From CAZBBC01 sp964489835 (GTDB taxonomy: Bacteria; Calditrichota; Calditrichia; JAJRVZ01), in assembly GCA_964489835.1 (NCBI GenBank), contig CAZBBC010000113.1:1-15142 (forward strand): a DNA stretch of 15,142 bases, written 5' to 3'. Position 1 is the stretch's first letter, and every line of letters starts with the position of its first letter. Under the pieces are notes generated by a model. It saw only the letters and a program-made list of their open reading frames with translations, was not told the origin of the DNA and searched no databases. Below, piece after piece: positions 1-7,091 of this stretch. The position numbers and the translations under genes were made by a program.

Positions 1-572
1 GTCGCATATACCCGGAGCGGTTGTTTTGCTCTTAGAAGTGCGGCGGCATATTTCCGGTCGACCGGCGGCAGAATATCCAAATCGGGTATCAGCGGACGGG
101 CCGTATTTTCAATGATTGCGCCCTTTTCCCGGTAGGATAATCCCAGTATATCTTTCAGTTTAAGCGGTTGATGCCTGATTAGAACATCTAAAAGTTCAAC
201 CAGGGTCAATTCGCCTTCCCCGCGAACGATATAATCAACGGCGGGAAAATCTCTGAGAATGTCTGCGGCAGAGAAGGTAGGGAAATAACCACCAAGGACG
301 ATCTTACCCTTATACCCCAGTTTCCGGACAGAACGGATGATCGAAAAACCGGCCATCTTTGAACTATCCAACATCGACAGACCCAGAATTTTAGGATTCT
401 TTTCCAGGACAGTTTTAACTGTTAAGTAAATACTTATTTTCTCAATCGACATGTCCAGTATATCGACATCGTAACCCCTGGATTGGGAAAAAGCCTTTAA
501 ACTTAACAAACCGAGATGTTCACTGGGGGAAGTGTCTCGTTTACTATGCGGATTGATAAGCAGTAAATCCAT
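1..572 (-). CDS. B12-binding-domain radical SAM protein, N-terminal part (runs off the window)
   Basis: The minus strand encodes 190 codons from an ATG at 572 to the window edge without a stop. The N-terminus (MDLLLINPH) and the pattern that follows match the cobalamin-binding Rossmann domain of B12-dependent radical SAM enzymes: IVLGGYFPTF at about residues 91-100, then DYIVRGEGELTLVELL at about 113-128. This is the usual 'GG..pT' plus 'D.vv.GEGE' signature. The linker ILGLSYREKG...LDILPPVDR (about 142-173) is typical of the stretch just before the SAM domain. The CxxxCxxC iron-sulfur motif would lie beyond position 1 and is not seen. A DxHxxG cobalamin motif is absent, which is common in this family. 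The substrate cannot be told; relatives act as methyltransferases, ring-forming or lipid/cofactor-modifying enzymes. The gene is divergent from the STAS-like gene, and the half-site array lies upstream of it. Confidence 0.87.
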   Translation of the reverse strand, partial: MDLLLINPHSKRDTSPSEHLGLLSLKAFSQSRGYDVDILDMSIEKISIYLTVKTVLEKNPKILGLSMLDSSKMAGFSIIRSVRKLGYKGKIVLGGYFPTFSAADILRDFPAVDYIVRGEGELTLVELLDVLIRHQPLKLKDILGLSYREKGAIIENTARPLIPDLDILPPVDRKYAAALLRAKQPLRVYA

Positions 573-698
573 GCACCTAACCTTTCTCACTTACTGTCAA
601 TAAATATGCGAAAACTATGCCCAAAAATTAATTCTTGGATAAATATCTGTTTATTAAAGGATTAGTGCTAAAAGCGATTTCGGTAATCCGGAATGATT

Positions 699-746
699 GT
701 TCACTTTATGTGAACGATACTTCACAAAATGTGAACGATCGTTCAC
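699..746. repeat. Half-site array, block 1 (21-bp period)
   Basis: Five half-sites alternate in orientation: TTCAC at 700, GTGAAC at 710, TTCAC at 721, GTGAAC at 731 and TTCAC at 742. Equivalent half-sites are spaced exactly 21 bp, i.e. two helical turns, so all lie on nearly one face of the DNA. Inside the block, 730-747 reads TGTGAACGATCGTTCACA, a perfect 18-bp palindrome. The layout is that of a cooperative operator array. The binding protein is unknown. Confidence 0.8.
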
Positions 747-845
747 ATCCACTGGTAAATAAAACCAACCGGTAAATTTCATGAGGTGGTATTGGTATAT
801 CCAACGTTTATATCTGAAATTTTTAAAGTGATCGGGGGGTAAAAA

Positions 846-903
846 GTGAACAATCATTCACAAAATGTGAACGATGCTTCACAAAATGTGAACAATCGTT
901 CAC
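846..903. repeat. Half-site array, block 2 (21-bp period)
   Basis: Six half-sites alternate in orientation: GTGAAC at 846, 867 and 888, and TTCAC at 857, 878 and 899, again with exact 21-bp spacing. The spacers alternate between AAAAT and AATCR/GATGC-type pentamers. The start of this block (846-859, GTGAACAATCATTC) is the perfect reverse complement of 691-704 at the outer end of block 1, so the two blocks also form a 14-bp inverted repeat around the 745-845 region. Confidence 0.8.
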
Positions 904-981
904 AGATCAAAAGATTATATATTTTTGCCAAAAAGCCATAAGTTATTATTTATATTATAATTATCTTGTTTTTCATGTTTT

Positions 982-990
982 TGGTATAAT
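982..990 (+). promoter_or_regulatory. Putative extended -10 promoter of the STAS-like gene
   Basis: TGGTATAAT is a perfect extended -10 element (TGnTATAAT) 80 bp downstream of the half-site array. Transcription would start near 997, which argues for the ATG at 1083 rather than the upstream TTG at 993 as translation start. No good -35 box is visible at 16-18 bp. This is expected for an extended -10 promoter, or could point to an activator bound to the array. Confidence 0.45.
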
Positions 991-1082
991 TTTTGAACGC
1001 TTTCTCATGTGGTGTACGTCGTGAACTTAAATATGACATCAATATAATAGGAGTTGTACCCTATATTCAATTTATTTTATCG

Positions 1083-1460
1083 ATGAAGATCTCAACCGAA
1101 ATTAATCAGGAAAAAAAGATCCGGAAATATACATTTTCTGGTCAGTTTGATTTTGCTTTACTTTACAAACTGCTTGACGATGTGTATAAAAATCCACAGT
1201 ATGATGCGGATATGAATATATTGTGGGATCTGGCAGAAACAGATGATATTAACTATTTGACCGCTCAGCAGTTATATGAAATGGTAACGCTGGTGAGCTG
1301 GAAATGGGACAATAAAAGTAAAAAAAAAGCAGCCCTGATCATACCCCGACCGGTTGATTCTGGATTGGCCGGTATATATGAAAAACACCTGGACAATATT
1401 TCCAGAAACGAAATCAGGTTTTTTACCAATAACCGTGAGGCCATTCAATGGCTGGAATAA
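1083..1460 (+). CDS. SpoIIAA/STAS-like protein
   Basis: A 125-aa soluble protein that resembles the SpoIIAA-like/STAS-SEC14 fold seen in small cytoplasmic bacterial proteins. It has an N-terminal beta-hairpin (RKYTFSGQFDF), a central NILWDLAETD strand-turn at about residues 49-58, a helix, the strand AALIIPRP, and a closing RFFTNNREAIQWLE. Spacing and the terminal 'F.....A..WL' are typical of that family. Homologues are thought to be phosphorylation-switch or lipid-binding scaffolds; the role here is unknown. I chose ATG 1083 because a TTG at 993 lies at or before the likely transcription start. There is no clear Shine-Dalgarno before 1083, though AGGAG occurs at about 1049, so the start remains uncertain. 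The gene follows the half-site array and may be controlled by it. Confidence 0.65.
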   Translation: MKISTEINQEKKIRKYTFSGQFDFALLYKLLDDVYKNPQYDADMNILWDLAETDDINYLTAQQLYEMVTLVSWKWDNKSKKKAALIIPRPVDSGLAGIYEKHLDNISRNEIRFFTNNREAIQWLE

Positions 1461-1579
1461 AATCCTTTTGGACAGCACCTTTGGTTTTAAAAACCACTCT
1501 TGTTCAAATTCGTCATATACTCAGCCGCCGGCCTTCAGGTCAAGAAGAATATACGAATAAAACCTATAACAGGGGAGAA

Positions 1580-1885
1580 ATGACCAGACAACCTAATACT
1601 ACTTGTACGGGTTTACCATTTTCAGGGGAGATCGTTTTAGCTGTCTGGGAAAAGGCTAAAAATGATCCGGGATTTAAAACTTTTAAAAAAGATAATTGTG
1701 GCGCGATCATTCAAAAAAATAAATATGGTACAACCTCTGCTTACGGGTGGGAAATTGATCATATCCGACCAGTTGAAAAGGGCGGGACGGATGACCTGGA
1801 AAACCTCCAGCCGCTATACTGGGAAAATAACCGTTCTAAAGCGAATCAATGGCCGGAGTGGGAATGCACTCTGCCGGGGCCATAA
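1580..1885 (+). CDS. Small HNH endonuclease
   Basis: A 101-aa protein with a complete HNH core at about residues 52-84. It comprises GWEIDHIRPVEKGGTDD, then LENLQPLYWENNRSK, so the paired DH, the GG turn, the NLQPL strand-loop and the final N..K helix are all present. The upstream segment (VWEKAK...DNCGAIIQKNKYG) is also characteristic of a compact HNH family common in Bacteroidota and relatives. Zinc-knuckle CxxC pairs are absent, as usual for that type. The ATG at 1580 is preceded by AGGGGAG (1571-1577). The open frame extends upstream to 1448, but those residues overlap the STAS-like gene and lack family resemblance. Predicted role is metal-dependent DNA nicking or cleavage; target unknown. 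The last 40 bp overlap the convergent beta-helix gene. Confidence 0.85.
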   Translation: MTRQPNTTCTGLPFSGEIVLAVWEKAKNDPGFKTFKKDNCGAIIQKNKYGTTSAYGWEIDHIRPVEKGGTDDLENLQPLYWENNRSKANQWPEWECTLPGP

Positions 1886-3786
1886 ACCGGTAGAGACCGG
1901 CCTGATTCAAGCGCACCCAAATCAGGTGCCTTACCCAAAAAATGATCATTGATATTTGGAAGCACACATCCGGCATCAACAGCCATGCTATTTGATTTTA
2001 ATCGAAAATCTAAACCATCATCCGGATAAACAGTTCCAGGCCTGTTAGGATCGGGTTTATCTACTTGATAGAATATATCATAATCGACAAGAATACCTTG
2101 CTGTTCCTGACCGGTTATTGCTCGGAAGGCCTGCAGTGTTTCAAAGGTCTGTCTGGGTGAATTCTTTAAATAGAAATCCTGCAGCATACCGTTCTTGGGA
2201 CTTTGCCAGATAAACTGTTCCTTGCTATTGGTGTTTGGACGATAACCATTATAGTCAAAAGATGTATAAGCGGTAAAAGTACAAACGTTTAAAACCGGTC
2301 GGTTCGGAAAATCTGTTCCCAGAAAGAGATTATTACGAACGTGGACGTTTGAATAGGGTACAGACCATGACCATTCACTGCAAAAAGTATTATGATAAAC
2401 CAAAACCCCCGACGGATGAATATTAAATTTCATGGCACCGCCGGTCGGAACGTTGTATATGATGTTATGGTGAAAATAGGCCGGACCTCCATAAATGGGT
2501 TGGGCGCTTAATCCGGCATGAGCGGCATTAAGGCATCGATTCCTGAATATGCGGATGTTATGAACACCACAATCTGCCTCGATAAAATCATCAGCCATGA
2601 GAAAAAGATCATTATTATAAACATCAATGGAAACCGCCCGGTGATCCAGTGCTCCCTTCTCTGGCGGTCCTTGCTGCGTTATATCAATTCCATCATGAAA
2701 GTAGGCAACGTAATTATAGCAAACGGCATGTCCCTGACCGTTGATATCAATGCCAATAAAAGATTTTAATTCCGATGCCGGGCCATAATCCAGCCAGTGA
2801 CCGGTCCAGCCATGCAGCCGGTGGCGGTTATCCCGGCCAAGGATAATATTATCGGCAATATAAAAATCTTTCGATCCGGCATACTGAGCCATAATTCCCA
2901 CACCGACATTTTCCAGTATACAACGATTTACAACCAACCCATCACACCCAATCACATGCCTTAATCCGGCAAAAATTGCGACATCAGCATTGATGATATG
3001 CAATCCTTCAAAATACGTATAGTCAGCAGCCGTTACATCAAATAAACGAGAGCATCCGTCGCCGTCAAAAACTACCGGACCGTCACCAGCCGCTTTAATC
3101 ACAATCGGTTTATCTGCTGTACCATTTTTTGATAATACGTAGGTGCCATAGAAATCAAGATTTAAAGTGCTTGAATAATTATGATAATCTGCCCGGTAGA
3201 GACCGGCATGAACGAGAATAACATCACCCGGCTGAACCTGCGCCGGACCCCAATAGCCCTGGCCCGGGCCATAATAGGCACTCAACAAATCAGGAAAGGC
3301 CGGCTCCTCTTTCGAACCTTTATAACCGGGCGGGTACACATGTAAAATCCGCCCTTTTTCATACGCTTGCGGTTCCGCCCTGGTTGTCACCTTCACAAGG
3401 ATCAGGGAATCCCCCTGCACACCGTCTGGATCGCTGAGGATAAACCGGCATTCATAAGAGCAACCCGGTACCAGGTTAAAAATACTCCCGGCAAACATAT
3501 TCGGTGCGGTATAATTTAGTCCCAAATGAGGATAGACTGTTTTTTCACTGAACAGGCGAAGCATCGGCAGGGCTTCTTTCCAGGAAATATCTCCATCTTT
3601 TCGATAATGCACCGAAACTTGTGCATTATGATTCATATCACCTTCAATATCCCATTCAAAACCGGCACAGATCAACGTTGGACGTTCGGTCCGGAATTTA
3701 CCGGGGATTACGTCCATTTGGGCCAAAATAATGTCATTTGCTAAAAACGAATGGATACACAGGATTAAAAACATGACTTTTCTCAT
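1846..3786 (-). CDS. Secreted right-handed parallel beta-helix protein (polysaccharide lyase-like)
   Basis: This 646-aa protein starts at an ATG preceded by GGAGG. Residues 1-23 form a signal peptide ending near LAQ. Residues about 25-135 resemble an Ig/FN3-like module (RTERPTLICAGFEWDIEGD...VHYRKDGDISWKEALP). From about 145 (GRILHVYPPGY...) the chain becomes a right-handed beta-helix. It shows the 'VQPGDVILVHAGLY' entry strand, 'KPIVIKAAGDGPVVFDG', then many short NxI/V-rich coils (RCILENVGVG, NYVAYFHDGID, NNDLFLMADD, HHNIIYN, HNTFCSEW, RNNLFLG). It ends with the cap-like AVDAGCVLPNINDHFLGKAPDLGALE common in such proteins. The fold is shared by pectate, alginate and chondroitinase-B-type lyases and by some glycosidases. 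No catalytic residues can be assigned. It is divergent from the GH38 gene, consistent with extracytoplasmic glycan degradation. Confidence 0.85.
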   Translation of the reverse strand: MRKVMFLILCIHSFLANDIILAQMDVIPGKFRTERPTLICAGFEWDIEGDMNHNAQVSVHYRKDGDISWKEALPMLRLFSEKTVYPHLGLNYTAPNMFAGSIFNLVPGCSYECRFILSDPDGVQGDSLILVKVTTRAEPQAYEKGRILHVYPPGYKGSKEEPAFPDLLSAYYGPGQGYWGPAQVQPGDVILVHAGLYRADYHNYSSTLNLDFYGTYVLSKNGTADKPIVIKAAGDGPVVFDGDGCSRLFDVTAADYTYFEGLHIINADVAIFAGLRHVIGCDGLVVNRCILENVGVGIMAQYAGSKDFYIADNIILGRDNRHRLHGWTGHWLDYGPASELKSFIGIDINGQGHAVCYNYVAYFHDGIDITQQGPPEKGALDHRAVSIDVYNNDLFLMADDFIEADCGVHNIRIFRNRCLNAAHAGLSAQPIYGGPAYFHHNIIYNVPTGGAMKFNIHPSGVLVYHNTFCSEWSWSVPYSNVHVRNNLFLGTDFPNRPVLNVCTFTAYTSFDYNGYRPNTNSKEQFIWQSPKNGMLQDFYLKNSPRQTFETLQAFRAITGQEQQGILVDYDIFYQVDKPDPNRPGTVYPDDGLDFRLKSNSMAVDAGCVLPNINDHFLGKAPDLGALESGRSLPVYGPGRVHSHSGH

Positions 3787-3892
3787 AGTGCCTCCGGTTC
3801 ATCTCTTTTGGTTAATAAAAATACAAATTACTTATTGATTATGCTGGAGAAAATGATAAAAATTATTTTCCTTCATAAGTAGAAACTGCTTT

Positions 3893-3904
3893 TTTTCGCG
3901 AAAA
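3893..3904. promoter_or_regulatory. Palindrome TTTTCGCGAAAA, candidate operator
   Basis: A perfect 12-bp palindrome with a GC core stands out in very AT-rich DNA, 107 bp upstream of the beta-helix start and about 50 bp upstream of the putative GH38 promoter. Its position would suit a regulator of the divergent pair. No second copy is visible in this window, so it is only a candidate. Confidence 0.3.
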
Positions 3905-3944
3905 CAAGTATATTTTATAATTCTTATATTTTATCTTGAGCGTT

Positions 3945-3953
3945 TGGTATAAA
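3945..3953 (+). promoter_or_regulatory. Putative extended -10 element upstream of GH38
   Basis: TGGTATAAA resembles the element at 982-990. Both are preceded by a run of T and, further upstream, by the octamer TTATCTTG (3931-3938 here, 961-968 there), although the distance between octamer and -10 differs. The GH38 start is about 220 bp downstream, so the leader would be long and include the hairpin repeat. Confidence 0.3.
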
Positions 3954-4041
3954 ATTTTGGTATGGTATAGGAAGCCAGAGAATATCGGGTAAGAGGATAA
4001 TATCTTCAGTGATCGAATTGATTTAATAACTCTCCCTAAAT

Positions 4042-4062
4042 CCCTCTCTTGAAAAGAGAGGG
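4042..4062. repeat. Hairpin of dispersed-repeat type in GH38 leader
   Basis: CCCTCTCTT-GAA-AAGAGAGGG forms a perfect 9-bp stem with a 3-nt loop, embedded in 'CTCCCTAAAT...GGACTTTCTTTT'. It is followed by a short T-rich stretch but not a clean T tract. Sequences of this look (purine/pyrimidine-rich, 'ccctctc...gagaggg') recur as dispersed intergenic repeats in many bacteria. If transcribed it could attenuate GH38 expression; a pure repeat origin is at least as likely. Confidence 0.5.
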
Positions 4063-4173
4063 ACTTTCTTTTGCCTGCAACTTAGCAACTTTTCTTAATA
4101 AGAGAAGGTTAAAGATGCGTCGAATTAATTGGGAGATGTTTCAAAACTTAACCAGGGAGTGTGTAAGGATAAG

Positions 4174-7068
4174 ATGAATATCGAGAAAATTATTAATATC
4201 ATTGTTCCGGTCTTACTTTTCTTCTGCACTGTACCGCTGACAGCGCAAAGTGAATTACCGGATATTGAAGATTTACGTCGCTGGAACACTCATATGATGT
4301 ACGCCAAAGATTTATCGGACGAAGAATTACTGGAAATTGCCCAATCGGACTATATTTGCTACATCGTGCCCCATACGCATTGGGACCGGGAATGGGGACG
4401 CAGTTACGAACAGCATCGAATCGATTTACTAAATATTATGGATAATGTCCTTACAATTTTGGAAGAGAATAAAGAATATCGTCGTTTTGTTCTTGATGGT
4501 CAATCCTCAATCATCACCGACTATTTGAAATTACGTCCCGAAAATGTGTCGCGGGTAAAAAAATTGGCTCAACAGGGCCGGTTACTCATTGGCCCCTGGT
4601 ACACACAACCGGATATGCTGGTTAGCAGTGGTGAAGAAATGATCCGCAATCTTTTGCTTGGTATACGTACGGCACGAGATGCCGGCGGTGTGATGATGTT
4701 CGGTCATACCGCAGACAATTTTGGATATTGTGCCCAGCTGCCGCAAATATATAGTGGATTCGGGATCAAAGGAGCATCCCTTTACCGCGGACCGGACAGT
4801 AGTGCTGATTACTACAAAAACGTTTTTAAGTGGCAGTCCCCGGACGGCTCATCGGTCTATGTCGCTAATTTGATGGGTCCGTCGGGATATCTTATGTTCA
4901 CCTGGCCGTTTAACGTTCCTGAATTGCCGGAGGCTCTTCTTCTTCGTGCATTACCGTATTACACACCTTATCTGCTAACCAACCATTTGCTTTTACCCGC
5001 CGGTTCGGACGCTCTGGAACCCGGTGAAGATCTTCCGGTGGTTTTGAAAAGACTGGAAAACACTTTTCCAAATATGGATTTTCATGTGGCTTCTTTCTCA
5101 GAATATCTGGATCAGGTACTTGCACAAAATCCCGATGTACCTTCCTATGCCGGTCCTTTGCGAAAAGATCATGCCTGTACCGGCAGTATTTCCGCACGCC
5201 TGGATCTAAAAAGGCAAAACGCCAAAGCGTATACCAATCTTGAAAATTTTGCCGAGCCGGTCAGCACATTAGCCTGGCTTACAGCCGGAAGACGATATCC
5301 GGCAGAAGCCCTGGAAAGGTCCTGGAAATATTTATTCGAAAACCTTACCCATGATGATATGGCTGGTTATAGTATCGATCCTGTTCAGAAGATCAATGAA
5401 ACGCGCTTTTTTGAGGCCAACCGCCTGGCTGAAACCCTGGTGATCAGAGGATTAAAAACACTGGTAGAGAAAATACGTACGCCGGATAAATCTGATATCC
5501 TGAATAAACCAATAGTGGTATTTAATACCCTGCCCTGGAAAAGATCCGCAGTTGCGGAAACATGGTTTTCGGTGACAGCCCGGGGCCGGCGGACAGATCT
5601 CTTTCATGAAGGAAACTACCAAAGCTATATTGTCAGGGATTTGGATGGCCAGCTTTGCCCGTCGAATATTGTAAAACAATATGGTGATGTTTTTCGGATA
5701 TGTTTTATAGCAGAGAATGTGCCCGCTTTTGGGTATAAGACCTTTCAACTGGTTGCTATAAAGAAAAAACCAGAGGTATTCAAACCAAAAGCTGATGTGA
5801 AGGTGATTGAAAATAAATTGATTAAACTCACCTTTCTCGAAGATGGCCGTTTTGATTTATTGGATAAAGAGACCGGCATCGAATATCCGGGTCTTCATTA
5901 TTTCGAGGACCAGGAAACAGCAGGCGGTAATCCTTTATATTTTTCATTTAGCAGCAATCCACTCAGCACAATAGGTAATAAAGCGAAACTTCTCCTGTAT
6001 GAAGCAAACGCCGTTAATACTACCATGCGGATTCAATGGCCGGATTGGAGAGTCCCTGCTTCACCTGGAGCCGAGGAGATGGTATCCATGCCAGTCACCA
6101 GCTATATTACCATTACCGGGGATAATAAACGGGTTGACATCTATACAGAGATTGAAAACAATTCACAAAACCATATGGTCCGGGCAATTTTTCCCATACC
6201 CGTCAAAGTGGATTCCTTCTATAGCGGTGCGCAGTTTGGAGTACAGACCTCACCGGTATGGTATCCCCAGAATGCTCCGGATGGTCCCTGGAGTCATGAA
6301 ATATATCCGCATCTTGATTGGTGTGATGTTTCGGACGGTAAACAGGGACTGGCCGTCTATGACCGTGGAACACCCGCTATTTCCGTTTACCCCGTGATTG
6401 AAAAAACAGGTAAAATCCGGCGGACGGGAACGAAAATTCTATTGCCCCTGTTCAGAGCCTGCCCATCTAATTCCGGTGATATACGCCCCTCTATTCCTAC
6501 ACACCGTTTATCAAGTGAAAAAGAAGCGGTCAGCGCCCAAATGTTTGGCCAGCAAAGGATCTACTACAGCATATTCCCGCACACAGGTAACTGGCGGGAA
6601 GCAAACATACAAGGAAAGGCGCTGAATACGGCCACCAGGCTATGGCCGGAAACCCTCACGATTAATGATTATGCCAAATGGCAGATCGGGCCCTATGGAT
6701 TTGAACAGAGTTTTTCCTACCCGGAAGGCACAATGCCTACTGAACAGTCATTTCTCAGTCTGAAACCGGAGGATGTACTATTAAGTGCTTTTAAAAAGGC
6801 GGAGAAGGGGGATGCGGTTATTTTGCGTTTCTATAATTCAAGCGGTCTGCCGGTAACCGCAAAATTCGATTATTTTAGCAGAGTCCGGAATGCAACAGCG
6901 GTTAATTTTATGGAAGAAGACTCCGCTGGATTATTAAAAATCAATTATGAAACATCTCCAGAGGGCCGAACCCTCGGGACTGTCAAATTAGGCCCGTTTC
7001 AGATAATAACCGTTCGAATGGATTTAACGCCACCGATAGAGCACACCTGGAAGCATACGCTTTACTAG
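4174..7068 (+). CDS. Secreted glycoside hydrolase family 38 (alpha-mannosidase-like)
   Basis: A 964-aa protein with the full GH38 layout. The ATG at 4174 follows AAGGAT and gives a clean signal peptide (residues 1-25, ending PLTAQ). The catalytic TIM-like domain begins with YIVPHTHWDREW; His69 and Asp71 match the family's zinc ligands. GPWYTQPDMLVSSGE follows at 140-154. HTADNFGYCAQLPQI carries Asp181, the expected catalytic nucleophile and zinc ligand, and the last ligand is His393 in LTHDDMAGYSIDPV. The segment GPLRKDHACTGSISARLDLKRQNA (about 328-350) is also typical. After about residue 470 come the beta-sandwich domains seen in mannosidases and mannosylglycerate hydrolases. Predicted reaction is zinc-dependent retaining hydrolysis of alpha-mannosides; the exact substrate is not known. 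Export is notable because many bacterial GH38 enzymes are cytoplasmic. The gene is divergent from the beta-helix gene and convergent, 23 bp apart, with the lipoprotein gene. Confidence 0.93.
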   Translation: MNIEKIINIIVPVLLFFCTVPLTAQSELPDIEDLRRWNTHMMYAKDLSDEELLEIAQSDYICYIVPHTHWDREWGRSYEQHRIDLLNIMDNVLTILEENKEYRRFVLDGQSSIITDYLKLRPENVSRVKKLAQQGRLLIGPWYTQPDMLVSSGEEMIRNLLLGIRTARDAGGVMMFGHTADNFGYCAQLPQIYSGFGIKGASLYRGPDSSADYYKNVFKWQSPDGSSVYVANLMGPSGYLMFTWPFNVPELPEALLLRALPYYTPYLLTNHLLLPAGSDALEPGEDLPVVLKRLENTFPNMDFHVASFSEYLDQVLAQNPDVPSYAGPLRKDHACTGSISARLDLKRQNAKAYTNLENFAEPVSTLAWLTAGRRYPAEALERSWKYLFENLTHDDMAGYSIDPVQKINETRFFEANRLAETLVIRGLKTLVEKIRTPDKSDILNKPIVVFNTLPWKRSAVAETWFSVTARGRRTDLFHEGNYQSYIVRDLDGQLCPSNIVKQYGDVFRICFIAENVPAFGYKTFQLVAIKKKPEVFKPKADVKVIENKLIKLTFLEDGRFDLLDKETGIEYPGLHYFEDQETAGGNPLYFSFSSNPLSTIGNKAKLLLYEANAVNTTMRIQWPDWRVPASPGAEEMVSMPVTSYITITGDNKRVDIYTEIENNSQNHMVRAIFPIPVKVDSFYSGAQFGVQTSPVWYPQNAPDGPWSHEIYPHLDWCDVSDGKQGLAVYDRGTPAISVYPVIEKTGKIRRTGTKILLPLFRACPSNSGDIRPSIPTHRLSSEKEAVSAQMFGQQRIYYSIFPHTGNWREANIQGKALNTATRLWPETLTINDYAKWQIGPYGFEQSFSYPEGTMPTEQSFLSLKPEDVLLSAFKKAEKGDAVILRFYNSSGLPVTAKFDYFSRVRNATAVNFMEEDSAGLLKINYETSPEGRTLGTVKLGPFQIITVRMDLTPPIEHTWKHTLY

Positions 7069-7091
7069 TAAAACACTCATTGCCGTTCGGG

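Larger units (their letters stand above)
573..1082. other. Divergent intergenic region with half-site array
   Basis: This 510-bp spacer lies between the divergent radical SAM and STAS-like genes. It contains two blocks of GTGAAC/TTCAC half-sites (699-746 and 846-903), a 99-bp segment between them with no recognisable gene, and an extended -10 promoter near 982-990. A 67-codon open frame crosses the array on the minus strand, but its sequence simply reads through the repeats and it is not a credible gene. Confidence 0.7.
3787..4173. other. Shared divergent spacer between beta-helix and GH38 genes
   Basis: This 387-bp AT-rich spacer must carry the promoters of both genes. Visible elements are a TTTTCGCGAAAA palindrome (3893-3904), an extended -10-like TGGTATAAA (3945-3953), a dispersed-repeat hairpin (4042-4062) and the GH38 ribosome binding site AAGGAT just before 4174. 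A TTG at 4129 opens the GH38 frame 15 codons earlier but would bury the signal peptide, so I did not use it. Confidence 0.6.

Noticed and set aside
730..747. CRP/FNR-type site
   Set aside because: TGTGA and TCACA are present but separated by 8 bp instead of 6, and the flanking periodicity is not explained by single CRP sites.
654..857. 67-codon minus-strand ORF across the half-site array
   Set aside because: Its residues merely translate the repeats and the spacer between them; there is no ribosome site and no protein-like pattern.
699..903. CRISPR array
   Set aside because: Units are 21 bp with no unique spacers, half-sites alternate in orientation, and no cas gene is nearby.
993..1082. 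TTG-initiated N-terminal extension of the STAS-like protein
   Set aside because: It begins 3 bp after the likely -10 box, so it would not be transcribed, and it lacks family resemblance.
1482..1496. Hairpin TGGTTTTAAAAACCA after the STAS-like gene as terminator
   Set aside because: The stem is AT-rich and no T tract follows.
1448..1579. N-terminal extension of the HNH protein
   Set aside because: It overlaps the STAS-like gene and precedes a start with a strong Shine-Dalgarno at 1571-1577.
1887..3207. 15-bp exact direct repeat CCGGTAGAGACCGGC at 1887-1901 and 3193-3207
   Set aside because: The copies are read in different frames of the beta-helix gene, and one 15-mer match in 15 kb is not clearly above chance.
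5999..6397. 132-codon plus-strand ORF inside the GH38 gene
   Set aside because: It is an out-of-frame shadow of the well-supported GH38 coding sequence, without a ribosome site or family resemblance.
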